From the NCBI GenBank assembly GCA_964548165.1, contig CAZJQD010000022.1, forward strand, positions 1 to 32,860: 32,860 nt of DNA, in the 5' to 3' direction. Positions within the stretch are counted from its first letter, which is position 1. Every line of letters starts with the position of its first letter. The notes below the pieces were generated by a model, which saw only the letters and a program-made list of their open reading frames with translations, was not told the origin of the DNA and made no database searches. Origin of the DNA: CAZJQD01 sp964548165 [NCBI: uncultured bacterium] (GTDB lineage Bacteria; UBA8481). Made by a program: the position numbers and the translations under genes. This document shows positions 1 to 7,988 of the stretch, in pieces.

Positions 1-1
1 G

Positions 2-685
2 GCCGTGATGCCCTACTACGGCTACGCCCGGCAGGACCGCAAGGATCGCCCCCGCGTTCCCATTTCCGCCAAGCTCGTGGCCAATCTCATCACGGCCGCC
101 GGAGCCAACCGCGTTCTCTGCATGGACCTCCACGCCGACCAGATCCAGGGCTTCTTCGACATCCCGGTCGATCACCTCTACGCCCTGCCCGTCCTCATCG
201 ATCACCTCCAGTCCTACGCCAAGCGCGACGCCGTCATTGTCTCTCCGGACGCCGGCGGCGTGGAGCGCGCCCGCGGCCTGGCGCGCCGCCTCAACGGCTT
301 GCCGCTGGCGATCGTGGACAAGCGCCGCCCGAAGCCCAACGTGGCCGAGATTCACCACGTCATCGGCGATGTCGAGGGCAAGGATGCGATCATCGTGGAC
401 GACATCGTCGACACCGCCGGCACCCTCACGCTCGTGGCCGGCGCCATCAAGGCCGCGGGCGCCCGCTCGGTTCGCGCCGTGGCCTCTCATGCCGTCCTGT
501 CCGGCCCCGCCCGCGAGCGGATCGATCAGTCCGTCCTGGAGGAGATGATCTTCACGAACTCCATCCCGATCCCTGACCTCGAACATTCCCCCAAGATCAG
601 GCAACTCTCCATCGCCCGCCTGCTCGCCGAGGCCATCCGCCGCATCCACTGCGACGAATCCGTGAGCTCCCTCTTCGTCGACTAG
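2..685 (+). CDS. prs: Ribose-phosphate pyrophosphokinase, 5'-truncated by the window edge
   Basis: PRPP synthetase transfers pyrophosphate from ATP to ribose 5-phosphate, supplying nucleotide, histidine and tryptophan synthesis in the cytoplasm. The reading frame is already open at the window edge ([12 protein letters not shown]), which is an internal motif of the family, so about 90 N-terminal residues lie upstream and the first GTG/ATG here is not the start. Visible hallmarks are the YARQDRK motif, [12 protein letters not shown], and the PRPP-binding loop [11 protein letters not shown]. The C-terminal end looks complete. It is followed by rplY and pth, a neighbourhood seen in many bacteria. 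Identification is very secure; only the N-terminus is missing. Confidence 0.97.
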   Translation, partial: AVMPYYGYARQDRKDRPRVPISAKLVANLITAAGANRVLCMDLHADQIQGFFDIPVDHLYALPVLIDHLQSYAKRDAVIVSPDAGGVERARGLARRLNGLPLAIVDKRRPKPNVAEIHHVIGDVEGKDAIIVDDIVDTAGTLTLVAGAIKAAGARSVRAVASHAVLSGPARERIDQSVLEEMIFTNSIPIPDLEHSPKIRQLSIARLLAEAIRRIHCDESVSSLFVD

Positions 686-734
686 TCTGGCCCAGCGCCG
701 CCGCTTCCTGCGCGATCGTGCGCCTGACGCCCTG

Positions 735-752
735 CCGGGATTCCGCTCCCGG
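735..752 (+). other. Hairpin between prs and rplY
   Basis: A perfect 6-bp stem (CCGGGA, 735-740, and TCCCGG, 747-752) with a 6-nt loop lies about 50 nt past the prs stop. No run of T follows, so it is only a possible terminator or processing site. The rplY promoter candidate lies just downstream. Confidence 0.3.
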
Positions 753-765
753 GATCACATAACGA

Positions 766-794
766 TTGACCTCGCGCCTCTCTCTTCTTAGTCT
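766..794 (+). promoter_or_regulatory. Candidate sigma-70-type promoter of rplY
   Basis: TTGACC (766-771; 5 of 6 matches to the -35 consensus) is followed after exactly 17 nt by TAGTCT (789-794; 3 of 6 matches to the -10). A transcript would begin near 801 and carry a leader of about 50 nt to the rplY start. The good -35 and the spacing favour it, but the weak -10 keeps it tentative. Confidence 0.4.
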
Positions 795-853
795 CCCAGG
801 CCACATTTACGGCGGGTTGGTCGAACGAGCGGCCCGCACCGAGGAGGATTCAC

Positions 854-1567
854 ATGAAGAGAGTCGAGCTGCCGGCCGAGCCGCGCACGTCACTGGGTTC
901 AGGCGCCGCGAGGCGCTTCCGTCGGTCGGGCCAGGTCCCCGGCGTCCTTTACGGCCATGGCGAACCCCGCCCCGTGCTCATCGAGGGCCGCGGCCTCGAC
1001 AAGGCCCTGCGCACCGGCGCCGGCATGAACGTCGTCATCAACTTCAAGATCCAGGGCGTCGACGAGTTGGCCATCGTGCGCGATGTCCAGCGCAACTCTC
1101 TTACCCGCGCCATCACGCATGCCGACTTCCAGCGCATCCTCCTGACCGAGAAGATCACCACGACCGTACCGCTCGAGCTCGTCGGCGTCGCGCCCGCGCT
1201 CAAGGAGGGCGGACTGCTCATGCAGATGCTCCGCGAGGTCGAAGTCGAGGCGCTCCCGCTCTCCATTCCCGAGCGCATCTCGGTGGACGTCTCCAAGCTC
1301 GCCGCGATCGGCGACCTGATCCACGTCGGCGATATCACGCTCCCCGAGGGCGTCGACATGAAGACGGGCAGTGACGTCACCGTCGTCAACATCGCCGCTC
1401 CTGCCGCCGAGGAAGTAGCCCCCGTTGCCGAGGCTGGCGCCGCCGTCGCGGCGGCTCCCGGCGCGACCGGCGAGCCCGAGGTCATCACCAAGGGCAAGGA
1501 AGAGAAGAAGGACGAGGGCGCTGCCAAGGGAGCTCCGGCCAAGGGAGCCCCGGCCAAGGGCAAATAG
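854..1567 (+). CDS. rplY: 50S ribosomal protein L25, long CTC/TL5-type
   Basis: L25 binds 5S rRNA in the large subunit; the long form is also called general stress protein CTC. The start is set by a strong Shine-Dalgarno site (GAGGAGG, 841-847) 6 nt before ATG. The N-terminal half carries the RNA-binding beta-barrel (Gly-Val-Leu-Tyr-Gly-His near residue 36) and the second half the TL5-like C-terminal domain. At 237 residues it exceeds the common 185-220. The excess is an Ala-rich linker and a Lys/Ala/Pro/Gly tail ending in a repeated KGAPA unit, which could add non-specific RNA contacts. The next gene, pth, starts 9 nt downstream, so the two are probably co-transcribed. Confidence 0.95.
   Translation: MKRVELPAEPRTSLGSGAARRFRRSGQVPGVLYGHGEPRPVLIEGRGLDKALRTGAGMNVVINFKIQGVDELAIVRDVQRNSLTRAITHADFQRILLTEKITTTVPLELVGVAPALKEGGLLMQMLREVEVEALPLSIPERISVDVSKLAAIGDLIHVGDITLPEGVDMKTGSDVTVVNIAAPAAEEVAPVAEAGAAVAAAPGATGEPEVITKGKEEKKDEGAAKGAPAKGAPAKGK
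1523..1563 (+). repeat. 15-bp tandem repeat in the rplY tail
   Basis: Two 15-bp units (1523-1537 and 1538-1552, differing at one base) and most of a third encode the repeated Ala-Lys-Gly-Ala-Pro of the L25 tail. Such in-frame repeats can change copy number by slippage and so vary tail length. Confidence 0.7.
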
Positions 1568-1576
1568 CGGGACGGC

Positions 1577-2131
1577 GTGGCGAGCGCCTGGCTTGTCGTT
1601 GGTCTCGGGAACCCGGGACGCGCCTACCAGGGCACGTTGCACAATGCCGGCCGGGAGGTCGTTGAGCGTCTTCTCTCCAAGCGTTCCCTCGCCCCGCGCG
1701 CGATCGATAACGCCATCGTGACCGCGATCGACGAGGGCTGGGCCATGCTGCCCGAGACCTTCATGAATCTCTCCGGCGAGGCCGTCGGTCCGTTCGCACG
1801 GCGCAAGGGAATCGAGCCCGGGCGCGTGCTTGTTCTCGTCGACGATGTCTACCTGATGACCGGGCGCGTGCGCGTGCGCGAGTCCGGCTCGCCGGCCGGC
1901 CACAACGGCCTGAAGTCCATCGAGCAGGTGCTCGGGACGAACGCCTATCCCCGCATCCGGATCGGCGTCGGCCCTGATCCCGGCGGGGAACATCGGTCGG
2001 ACTATGTCCTGTCGCGTCCCCGGCCCGAGTTCGCCGGGGATTTCATGAAGGGCAAGGAGGCCGCCCTGGCGGCCCTGGAGACCGTCCTGGCGCGTGGCCT
2101 GCCTGCCGCGATGGAGCTCTTCCGTGCCTGA
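1577..2131 (+). CDS. pth: Peptidyl-tRNA hydrolase
   Basis: Pth cleaves the ester bond of peptidyl-tRNAs that drop off ribosomes, recycling tRNA. The 184-residue length is normal. GTG is chosen as the start because GLGNPG follows at residues 9-14 as in the family. The catalytic His is H22 in TLHNAG. MNLSGEAV and the GHNGLKS motif (substrate-binding Asn) are present, and a VDDV segment replaces the usual HDDLD but keeps the catalytic Asp pair. It sits 9 nt after rplY and overlaps the next gene by 8 nt, so all three are likely one transcript. Confidence 0.95.
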   Translation: MASAWLVVGLGNPGRAYQGTLHNAGREVVERLLSKRSLAPRAIDNAIVTAIDEGWAMLPETFMNLSGEAVGPFARRKGIEPGRVLVLVDDVYLMTGRVRVRESGSPAGHNGLKSIEQVLGTNAYPRIRIGVGPDPGGEHRSDYVLSRPRPEFAGDFMKGKEAALAALETVLARGLPAAMELFRA

Positions 2132-2819
2132 TCAGCTCGCCGAGGGCCTTGTCGAGGCCGGCAAGATCGACGAGGCAACCTCGCGGCTCGAGCAGTTGCT
2201 GGAGCGCGAGGAGAACACGGGATATCGCCTCCGCCTGGCCAGCCTGCTCTTCAACCAGGGCAAGATCAGCGATTCGCTCGCGCACGCCCGCCGCGCCGCG
2301 GAACCGGAGACCGAGCACCAGGCGGATGCCATCCTCCTGGTCGCCTATGGCCTAAGGACCCTCAAGCGCTATCGCGAGGCCTCCAAGGTGTTCCTGGAGT
2401 TCGCGGACAGGTGGCCGCAATCGCCCCGTTCCCGGATCGCCCGCTTCTCTGCCGCGCTCTGCCTCGAGGAGCTCGACGACTGGACCGGGGCGATCGAACA
2501 GTACGTCGCGCTGGGTGACGACGAGTCGGACTTTCGCCGCGCCATCTGCCTGGAGCGAGGAGGGAAGCTCGACGAGGCCGCCCAGCTCTTCGAGCTCTTC
2601 CTGACAAGGCACGAGGACAGCCCCGAGATGCTGAAAGTCCGGTTCCGTCTCGGCTCGATGCGGATCCGCCAGGGTCGATTCGACGAGGGTGTGCGCCACC
2701 TCGAGGAGACCATCCGTCTTGGCGCGGATACGTTCATCGGCCAGCTCGCCCAGAGGCTCATCGAGCGCACACGCGTACGCGCATCCGAGATGGCCAAGAA
2801 ACTCAAGCACTACTCCTGA
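2124..2819 (+). CDS. TPR-repeat protein, function unknown
   Basis: A soluble protein of 231 residues made almost wholly of tetratricopeptide-like helical pairs, for example the YREASKVFLEFADRWPQS and DEAAQLFELFLTRHEDSP segments. Such solenoids act as scaffolds for protein contacts. There is no signal peptide or membrane helix, so it is cytoplasmic. I start it at GTG 2124, which overlaps the end of pth by 8 nt and has a GGAG about 8 nt upstream. An in-frame start at 2094 would add 10 residues inside pth and is less likely. Overlap with pth suggests translational coupling. The partner is unknown; the adjacent primase-like gene is a candidate only by position. Confidence 0.8.
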   Translation: MPDQLAEGLVEAGKIDEATSRLEQLLEREENTGYRLRLASLLFNQGKISDSLAHARRAAEPETEHQADAILLVAYGLRTLKRYREASKVFLEFADRWPQSPRSRIARFSAALCLEELDDWTGAIEQYVALGDDESDFRRAICLERGGKLDEAAQLFELFLTRHEDSPEMLKVRFRLGSMRIRQGRFDEGVRHLEETIRLGADTFIGQLAQRLIERTRVRASEMAKKLKHYS

Positions 2820-2885
2820 TCCCGGGCGCGTCGCGCGCGTGACGCTTCTCTTGACCCGTGGGTGAGTGCGGGGGAGACTTGCCAC

Positions 2886-4292
2886 GTGGCAAGCGCCGTT
2901 GAGTACTATCGGGACCCGGCTGTAAGGGAGCGGATAGCCGAATATTGCGGCGGTACCGCGTCCGATCCCGGCGCATTCACCGCCGAGTATCTCGTCGGCT
3001 ACGGCGAAGAGGTACTGCGGGAGGGGTCACCGGAGCCCTTCGTCTCGGCCCCGCGCGAGGGATTTTCCGCCCTCCTCGAGAAGGGCTTGGACATCTTCCG
3101 TTCCAACTGGGACCGCGCCAGTACGCTCGGCGTCCTCGACGTCGAATACGTCAACCAGGATTTCCCCGGCGAGATCTACCTGAATCCGAAGCGTTGCTAC
3201 GAGGCTCTGGAGCCGACGCGCCAAGCGGTGCGGATGACCTTGGAGCGCTACCGCATTCCCTTTCTCGAGATCATGACCGGGCAGGGCTATCACTTCACCA
3301 CGCGCGTGGCCCGCGATTCGAGCGCCGACGCCGAGCTCATCGCGATCGGCCCCATCGCGGAATCGCTCGCCGGCAAGTACGCGCACCCCCACCCCGGCTC
3401 CCGGCGCCAGCGCTTCGTTTCGCGCCTCCATGGCCAATCGTTCGAGGGCATGGGCCGGATGATGGAGTACGTCGCGCACTCCGTCATCCGCCTGGCTCGT
3501 CCGCAGTCCCGCATCCCGCTCGTGACGACCGACGTCGCCGTCGGCGTCGGCGAGCGCGGGCGGGAAGCCGTCTCGATCGATCTCTCGATGTACGCCGATC
3601 CGCTCTTCATGCGTGACATCCGAGCCCCGTTCTCGACGCACCAGAAGCACAAGCTCCAGGTCGCCAAGGTCGGCGCGGACGTGGCGAGCACGGTGCCCGT
3701 TCAGGTTTGCCTTCCCACCGGCGGTCTTTCCCTCGAGCGGCTCCTGGAGATGCGCCGCGATTTCACCTTGGCGGCGCGCTGGGCCGCTGACTGCGGGTCG
3801 ACCTCGATACCGGACGGCAGCGAGGGCTTCGCGCACCTCGTGGAGGAGTACCGCAGGAGCCGGCTGGCCGAGTTCCACCGGTCCTTCTACGCGGCCGAGC
3901 ACGATCCCTGGACGTCGTGGCCACGGACCTACGACCGGCTTGATACCCGCCGCCTGCCGCCGTGCATCGCCTACGGCCTGGAGCATCCAAACCCGCACCT
4001 CATGAAACCGACAAATATCCAGTCGCTGACCCGCACCCTCATGGGAGCCGGTTGGCATCCCCGTCACATCGCGGGACTCGTGCGTTCCAAGTACGAGCGC
4101 GATCATGGGTGGGAGGGAGGCTGGGCCAAGTACGACGCGTCCACGCGCGCCGACTTCTATGTCCGGCTCTTTGCGGCCCAGGTGGCCGTCGGGTTGGACC
4201 TGCTCCTCGACCACAACTGCATCAGCCACCAGCAGAAGGGCTATTGCGTCAAGCCCTGGTGCGGCTTCTCGCTTGGGGAGTTCCGGCCGTGA
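2886..4292 (+). CDS. Fused archaeo-eukaryotic-type primase: PriS-like catalytic domain plus PriL-like Fe-S domain
   Basis: A 468-residue protein. The start is GTG 2886, with GGGGAGA 8 nt upstream; a GTG at 2862 would add 8 residues. I see the three AEP primase motifs in order: D85-x-E87 in VLDVEY (metal binding), TGQGYH at 131-136 (nucleotide-binding His136), and D232 in SIDLSMY, followed by MRDIRAPFSTHQKHKL (242-257), the R-x-P-x-S-x-H-x-K signature of small-subunit primases. The C-terminal third resembles the PriL iron-sulfur domain: PPC (C360), a helical LEHPNPHLMKPTN segment, a GW..RHIAGLVRSKY stretch, then C445, C454 and C459, giving four Cys placed as for a 4Fe-4S cluster. Known families of this build include PolpTN2-like plasmid proteins of archaea. 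A role in priming DNA for repair or damage bypass is inference. The bacterial main primase is DnaG, so this is an extra enzyme. The stop overlaps the start of a PilZ gene. Confidence 0.75.
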   Translation: MASAVEYYRDPAVRERIAEYCGGTASDPGAFTAEYLVGYGEEVLREGSPEPFVSAPREGFSALLEKGLDIFRSNWDRASTLGVLDVEYVNQDFPGEIYLNPKRCYEALEPTRQAVRMTLERYRIPFLEIMTGQGYHFTTRVARDSSADAELIAIGPIAESLAGKYAHPHPGSRRQRFVSRLHGQSFEGMGRMMEYVAHSVIRLARPQSRIPLVTTDVAVGVGERGREAVSIDLSMYADPLFMRDIRAPFSTHQKHKLQVAKVGADVASTVPVQVCLPTGGLSLERLLEMRRDFTLAARWAADCGSTSIPDGSEGFAHLVEEYRRSRLAEFHRSFYAAEHDPWTSWPRTYDRLDTRRLPPCIAYGLEHPNPHLMKPTNIQSLTRTLMGAGWHPRHIAGLVRSKYERDHGWEGGWAKYDASTRADFYVRLFAAQVAVGLDLLLDHNCISHQQKGYCVKPWCGFSLGEFRP

Positions 4293-4675
4293 TCGACGAT
4301 CCGGGCGACTTCGACGACACGCCGGCGGAGCGCAAGGGTCGCCAGGATCGGCGGCACCAGCGCGAGTCGCTCGTCCTGCGAGCTGTCGTCGTCTTCGACG
4401 ACGGCATGCCGATCTCGTGCGGCCTCATCGACATCTCGGTCGGCGGCGCCCGCCTCAAGACCGACTACGCGCAGCCCTCGGAGAACACGAAGGTCTTCAT
4501 CCAGGTCGAGGGACTGGGGTTCCGCGGGAGCGGCGTCGTCATTCGGACCTACTACACGCCCACGGGCGTGGAGGTCGCGATCAAGTTCGACAAGGAGCAG
4601 GTGGATTTACCGGGAAAGCTTCTTCAGTATAAGCTACGCAGCCACTTGAGTTACCAGCCGGGCCGCAGGCGTTGA
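4289..4675 (+). CDS. PilZ-domain protein (probable cyclic-di-GMP receptor)
   Basis: A small cytoplasmic protein of 128 residues. GTG 4289 overlaps the TGA of the primase-like gene (GTGA), which implies translational coupling. The c-di-GMP binding signature is complete: R21-x-x-x-R25 in the RRHQR segment, then D48-x-S-x-x-G53 in DISVGG, followed by the beta-barrel strands. Single-domain PilZ proteins usually act as adaptors that change conformation on binding c-di-GMP and then act on a partner. The coupled primase-like protein is an unusual candidate partner (inference). The alternative is that the pair merely share an mRNA. Confidence 0.85.
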   Translation: MIDDPGDFDDTPAERKGRQDRRHQRESLVLRAVVVFDDGMPISCGLIDISVGGARLKTDYAQPSENTKVFIQVEGLGFRGSGVVIRTYYTPTGVEVAIKFDKEQVDLPGKLLQYKLRSHLSYQPGRRR

Positions 4676-4706
4676 CGACCGCAGAACCGCAGGAGGAACA
4701 CACATC

Positions 4707-5408
4707 ATGAGTCTTACGCGCGCGACGCTCGCCGTCATCGCCCTCTCCCTGGTCCTCTCTGCCTGCGCCGCCGATCCCTACAACGTCTTCCCCGACGCGG
4801 CCAAGGTGGAACGGATCGTCGTCGGAACCTCCGCCTTGCAGGTGCAGGAACCGCGCCAGGGATCGAGCGAGTACCGCATTTACGAAGGCCGGCCGATCCC
4901 GGACGGCGGAATCCTCTGGCAGCCCTTCTACCTCACCGACCTGCCCGTCGCTCCGCAGGTCGGCGGCGCGATCCTGGCTCGCAAGGCGCGTTGGTCCGAG
5001 GTCTTCGGCCTCCTGACCCGCGGCGCCGCCGGCGAGGCCTCCGACAACCGCCTCGTGCCCCGGGTCAGCGCGGCTGAGCTGACCGAGCGAGAGCGCGGGC
5101 TCATCGACCTGGAGAATCGCGATCGCACCATCGTGCTCAACGCCATCCTCCAGGGTCGGCGCATCCCGGCCGCGGACGCGGATGCCGTGCGACGCGTCTT
5201 CGCCTACACCCGCTACCAGCAGATGCCCGATGGTGTCTGGGTGGAACGCCGCCCGGGGCAATGGGTGGTCAAGGGCGGGCGCGATTATCGCAGTCGCATG
5301 ATGGAGCGTGAGCCGGTGGCGATGCAGGAACGAGAAGAGCCGGCGCTCGAGCCGATGCCCGAGCCCGAGGTGCTCATCGAGGCGCCGCGCCCCCGACTCC
5401 GTCGGTAG
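4707..5408 (+). CDS. Predicted lipoprotein, function unknown
   Basis: A 233-residue protein with a good Shine-Dalgarno site (AGGAGGAA, about 8 nt before ATG). Residues 1-20 form a lipoprotein signal (short basic start, hydrophobic core, lipobox LSAC with the modified Cys at 20), so it should be anchored in the cell envelope. The mature part has no family I can name. A segment near residues 125-195 (RDRTIVLNAIL...WVERRPGQWVVK) faintly recalls YdbL/DUF1318 proteins, but this is weak. The C-terminus is an acidic/Pro-rich tail ending in basic residues. It may be transcribed with the upstream PilZ gene (31-nt gap) but has its own strong ribosome site. Confidence 0.75.
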   Translation: MSLTRATLAVIALSLVLSACAADPYNVFPDAAKVERIVVGTSALQVQEPRQGSSEYRIYEGRPIPDGGILWQPFYLTDLPVAPQVGGAILARKARWSEVFGLLTRGAAGEASDNRLVPRVSAAELTERERGLIDLENRDRTIVLNAILQGRRIPAADADAVRRVFAYTRYQQMPDGVWVERRPGQWVVKGGRDYRSRMMEREPVAMQEREEPALEPMPEPEVLIEAPRPRLRR

Positions 5409-5463
5409 CGTTCGCCCGTTGACCGGCGCGCGCCCAGGCGGAGCCCGGCCCCTTCGAACCACG

Positions 5464-6138
5464 GTGAGTCCGGCGACGGCCGCGGAGCTCCGTCGCGTCC
5501 GCGCGCTCAACGATCGCCTCCTGGCCCGCTTCGGCCCGCAGGGCTGGTGGCCCGTGACCGTGCGTCCCGGAGAGCCGCCGCAGTACCGGCCCGGCAGGGA
5601 AGGACGGCGTGTCCGTGACCGGGACGCCTTCGAGATCATGGTCGGAGCCATCCTGACGCAGAACACGGCCTGGCGGAACGTCGTCCTGGCGATCGTGAAT
5701 CTCTCTTCCGCCGGAAAGCTCACGCTGGACGCTTTGCACGACGCCGGCCCCTGGCTCGAAGAACTCATCCGCCCCTCGGGATACTGGCGCCAGAAGGCGG
5801 ACCGCCTGCGTCGACTTGCCGCGGCGATCGACGAGGCCGGAGGTCTTGCGCGCCTGCGGCGAAAGTCGACCGAGGACCTGCGCGCGCTCTTCCTGGCCTG
5901 GCACGGTGTCGGCCCCGAAACAGCCGATTCGTTCCTCTGCTACGCGTTTGCCCGGCCCGTCTTCGTCGTGGACGCCTACACCAGGCGCCTTTTTCACAGC
6001 CTCGGCCTCCCGTGCGACTCCTACGCGCAAATGCAGGACCTGGTGCACTCCGCGTTGCCACAAGACCCCGCGATCCTGGGAGACTTCCACGCCCGCATTG
6101 TCAGCAATTTCACTTGCATTCGAGGGGTCATCCGCTAA
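5464..6138 (+). CDS. Endonuclease III-superfamily DNA glycosylase, MagIII-like, without the Fe-S cluster
   Basis: A base-excision-repair glycosylase of the HhH-GPD fold. From GTG 5464 it is 224 residues; TTG 5419 is an alternative start and neither has a clear ribosome site. Hallmarks are VGAILTQNTAW (60-70), RPSGYWRQKADRL (103-115), the helix-hairpin-helix WHGVGPETADS (147-156), and the catalytic Asp170 in FVVDAYTRR. Position 152 is Glu where endonuclease III has its catalytic Lys, which points to a monofunctional alkyl-base glycosylase of the H. pylori MagIII type rather than a lyase. The protein ends just after FHARIV, so the four-Cys cluster loop of endonuclease III is absent. No reading frame downstream restores it, so this looks natural rather than frameshifted. 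Confidence 0.88.
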   Translation: MSPATAAELRRVRALNDRLLARFGPQGWWPVTVRPGEPPQYRPGREGRRVRDRDAFEIMVGAILTQNTAWRNVVLAIVNLSSAGKLTLDALHDAGPWLEELIRPSGYWRQKADRLRRLAAAIDEAGGLARLRRKSTEDLRALFLAWHGVGPETADSFLCYAFARPVFVVDAYTRRLFHSLGLPCDSYAQMQDLVHSALPQDPAILGDFHARIVSNFTCIRGVIR

Positions 6139-6150
6139 CCTTGCCCATTG

Positions 6151-6223
6151 GGCCTCAGGACGGGTTTTTCCCGCTCCCAAGAGGCCTATTTTACGGAAAC
6201 GGCGCCCCGCAAACGGCGGGGCC
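6151..6223 (+). promoter_or_regulatory. Structured leader of rpsA with two hairpins
   Basis: Two clear inverted repeats lie in front of rpsA. The first is GGCCTC (6151-6156) with GAGGCC (6181-6186), enclosing an inner CGGG-TTTTT-CCCG hairpin (6161-6173). The second is a perfect 7-bp stem, GCCCCGC (6204-6210) with GCGGGGC (6216-6222), loop AAACG, ending 1 nt before the Shine-Dalgarno GGAGGAG (6224-6230). In E. coli, S1 represses its own translation through hairpins in the rpsA leader. A similar role here is inference, and the first element could instead be a terminator of the glycosylase gene. Confidence 0.5.
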
Positions 6224-6241
6224 GGAGGAGTTAGTTCGGTC

Positions 6242-7978
6242 ATGGGTGAGCGTATCGGAGCCGATCAGGATTTTGAATCGGCATGGTTGGCGGGTGAGGA
6301 TCAAACCTCGACGACGATAGAGTCGGGAGCCGTGGTGCAGGGCGAAGTCCTGCAGGTCACGGACGAAGAGGTCGTCATCGCGATCTCGGGTTCCAAGAGC
6401 GAGGGGCGCATCAAGCTCGCTGAGTTCACTCAGCTGGGAGAAACGGTCAAGAAGGGCGATACCACGCTCGTCAAGGTCATCACGCCGGAGACCGAGGACG
6501 GAACGATCCGCGTCTCCCGCCTGCGCGCCGCACAGGAAGATCGCTGGCAGCGCGTGCGCGACGCCTTCAAGAACCATGAGCTCATCGAGGGCAAGGTCAT
6601 CGGTGAGACCAAGGGCGGCTTCAAGGTCGAGATCGGCCTCCCGTTCCCGTGCTTCCTCCCCAGCTCCCAGGCATCGCTCAAGCGCCGCACCAGCGCGACG
6701 GAAGTCGTCGGCCAGGTCATGCAGTTCGAGATCAAGGAGATGGATACGCGCCGGAAGAACATCGTTCTCTCCCGCCGCATGCTCCTCGAGAAGGAACAGG
6801 AGGGCGCTCGCAGCGAGACCCTCGCCAAGATCATCCAGGGCGCGCTCATCGAGGGCACCGTCAAGAACATCACGAACTTCGGCGTCTTCGTCGACATCGG
6901 CGGCATCGACGGCCTCATCACCCTGGGCGACCTGTCCTGGAGCGGCTTCGTGAAGGACGCCTCCACGATCGTCCAGAAGGGCCAGCCCATCACCGTGAAG
7001 GTGCTCGAGTTCGATCCGGCCGCCAGCCCGGTCAAGATCCGCCTCGGCCTCAAGCAGGCCCAGGGCGATCCGTGGCAGACGGTCGCGGAGTCCGTGCGCG
7101 TCGGCCAGATCATCGAGGGCGCGGTCAAGTCGTTCACCAACTTCGGCACGTTCGTCGAGGTCGTTCCCGGCGTCGACGGGCTCGTGCACATCTCCGAGAT
7201 GAGCTGGACCGCTCACGTCAAGCACCCGTCCGCCGTCGTCAACATCGGCGACAAGGTCCGCGTGAAGGTCGTCGGCGTCGACCTGGAGAAGAAGAAGATC
7301 TCGCTCTCCTTGAAGCAGGCGGCCCCGGATCCGTGGTCGCAGGTCTACGACGAGTACCCGGTCGGGACCCGTGCCAAGGGCACCGTCACCTCCGTGAAGG
7401 ACTTCGGCGTCTTCGTGCGTCTCCCGGCCGGCATCGAGGGCCGCGTGCATCGCAACGACATCGTCTGGGATGACAATCCCCCCGAGCCCAGCGAGCTTGT
7501 TCAGGTGGGCCAGGAGGTCGAGGTCGTCGTCACGAACATCGATCCCGAGCAGAAGCGCATCGGGCTCTCGATGAAGGCCACCTCCGCCGACCCGTGGAAC
7601 GACATCACCCGCCAGTTCCAGAAGAACAAGATCGTCGAGGGCACGGTCATGTCCGTGAGCGCCGAGGGAGCCGTTGTCCAGCTCGCCGACGACACCACGG
7701 GCTTCCTGCCCACCAACGAGGTCTCCCGCGACCGGTTGACGTCCCTGGAGGGCGTCATCGCCACCGGCCAGACGGTCCGCGCCAAGGTCTTCAAGCTCGA
7801 TCGCAAGGGCCCCCACCGGATCATCATCTCGATCCGCGAGCTCCTGCGCGACGAGGAAGCCGCGGCGGTGAAGGAGTTCGGCGAAGTCCAGTCGAGCTCG
7901 CACTCGATCGCTGACTCCGTCGACGAGGAAACCGCCCGCAAGCTCCAGTCGCTGCTCGCGAAGCCGTCCGCGGGCTGA
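6242..7978 (+). CDS. rpsA: 30S ribosomal protein S1
   Basis: S1 captures and unfolds mRNA at the ribosome. The 578 residues hold six S1-type OB-fold repeats, beginning near residues 30, 112, 198, 285, 372 and 460. The third, fourth and fifth carry the classical NFGVFV / NFGTFV / DFGVFV strand and the second a degenerate one (GGFKVEIG...PCFLPSSQ), as is usual for S1. The start is ATG 6242, with GGAGGAG 11 nt upstream behind a strong hairpin. The C-terminal 45 residues are a charged tail. A TPR membrane protein starts 10 nt downstream and is probably co-transcribed. Six repeats are the proteobacterial-type arrangement. Confidence 0.96.
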   Translation: MGERIGADQDFESAWLAGEDQTSTTIESGAVVQGEVLQVTDEEVVIAISGSKSEGRIKLAEFTQLGETVKKGDTTLVKVITPETEDGTIRVSRLRAAQEDRWQRVRDAFKNHELIEGKVIGETKGGFKVEIGLPFPCFLPSSQASLKRRTSATEVVGQVMQFEIKEMDTRRKNIVLSRRMLLEKEQEGARSETLAKIIQGALIEGTVKNITNFGVFVDIGGIDGLITLGDLSWSGFVKDASTIVQKGQPITVKVLEFDPAASPVKIRLGLKQAQGDPWQTVAESVRVGQIIEGAVKSFTNFGTFVEVVPGVDGLVHISEMSWTAHVKHPSAVVNIGDKVRVKVVGVDLEKKKISLSLKQAAPDPWSQVYDEYPVGTRAKGTVTSVKDFGVFVRLPAGIEGRVHRNDIVWDDNPPEPSELVQVGQEVEVVVTNIDPEQKRIGLSMKATSADPWNDITRQFQKNKIVEGTVMSVSAEGAVVQLADDTTGFLPTNEVSRDRLTSLEGVIATGQTVRAKVFKLDRKGPHRIIISIRELLRDEEAAAVKEFGEVQSSSHSIADSVDEETARKLQSLLAKPSAG

Positions 7979-7988
7979 CAAGGGCCGG

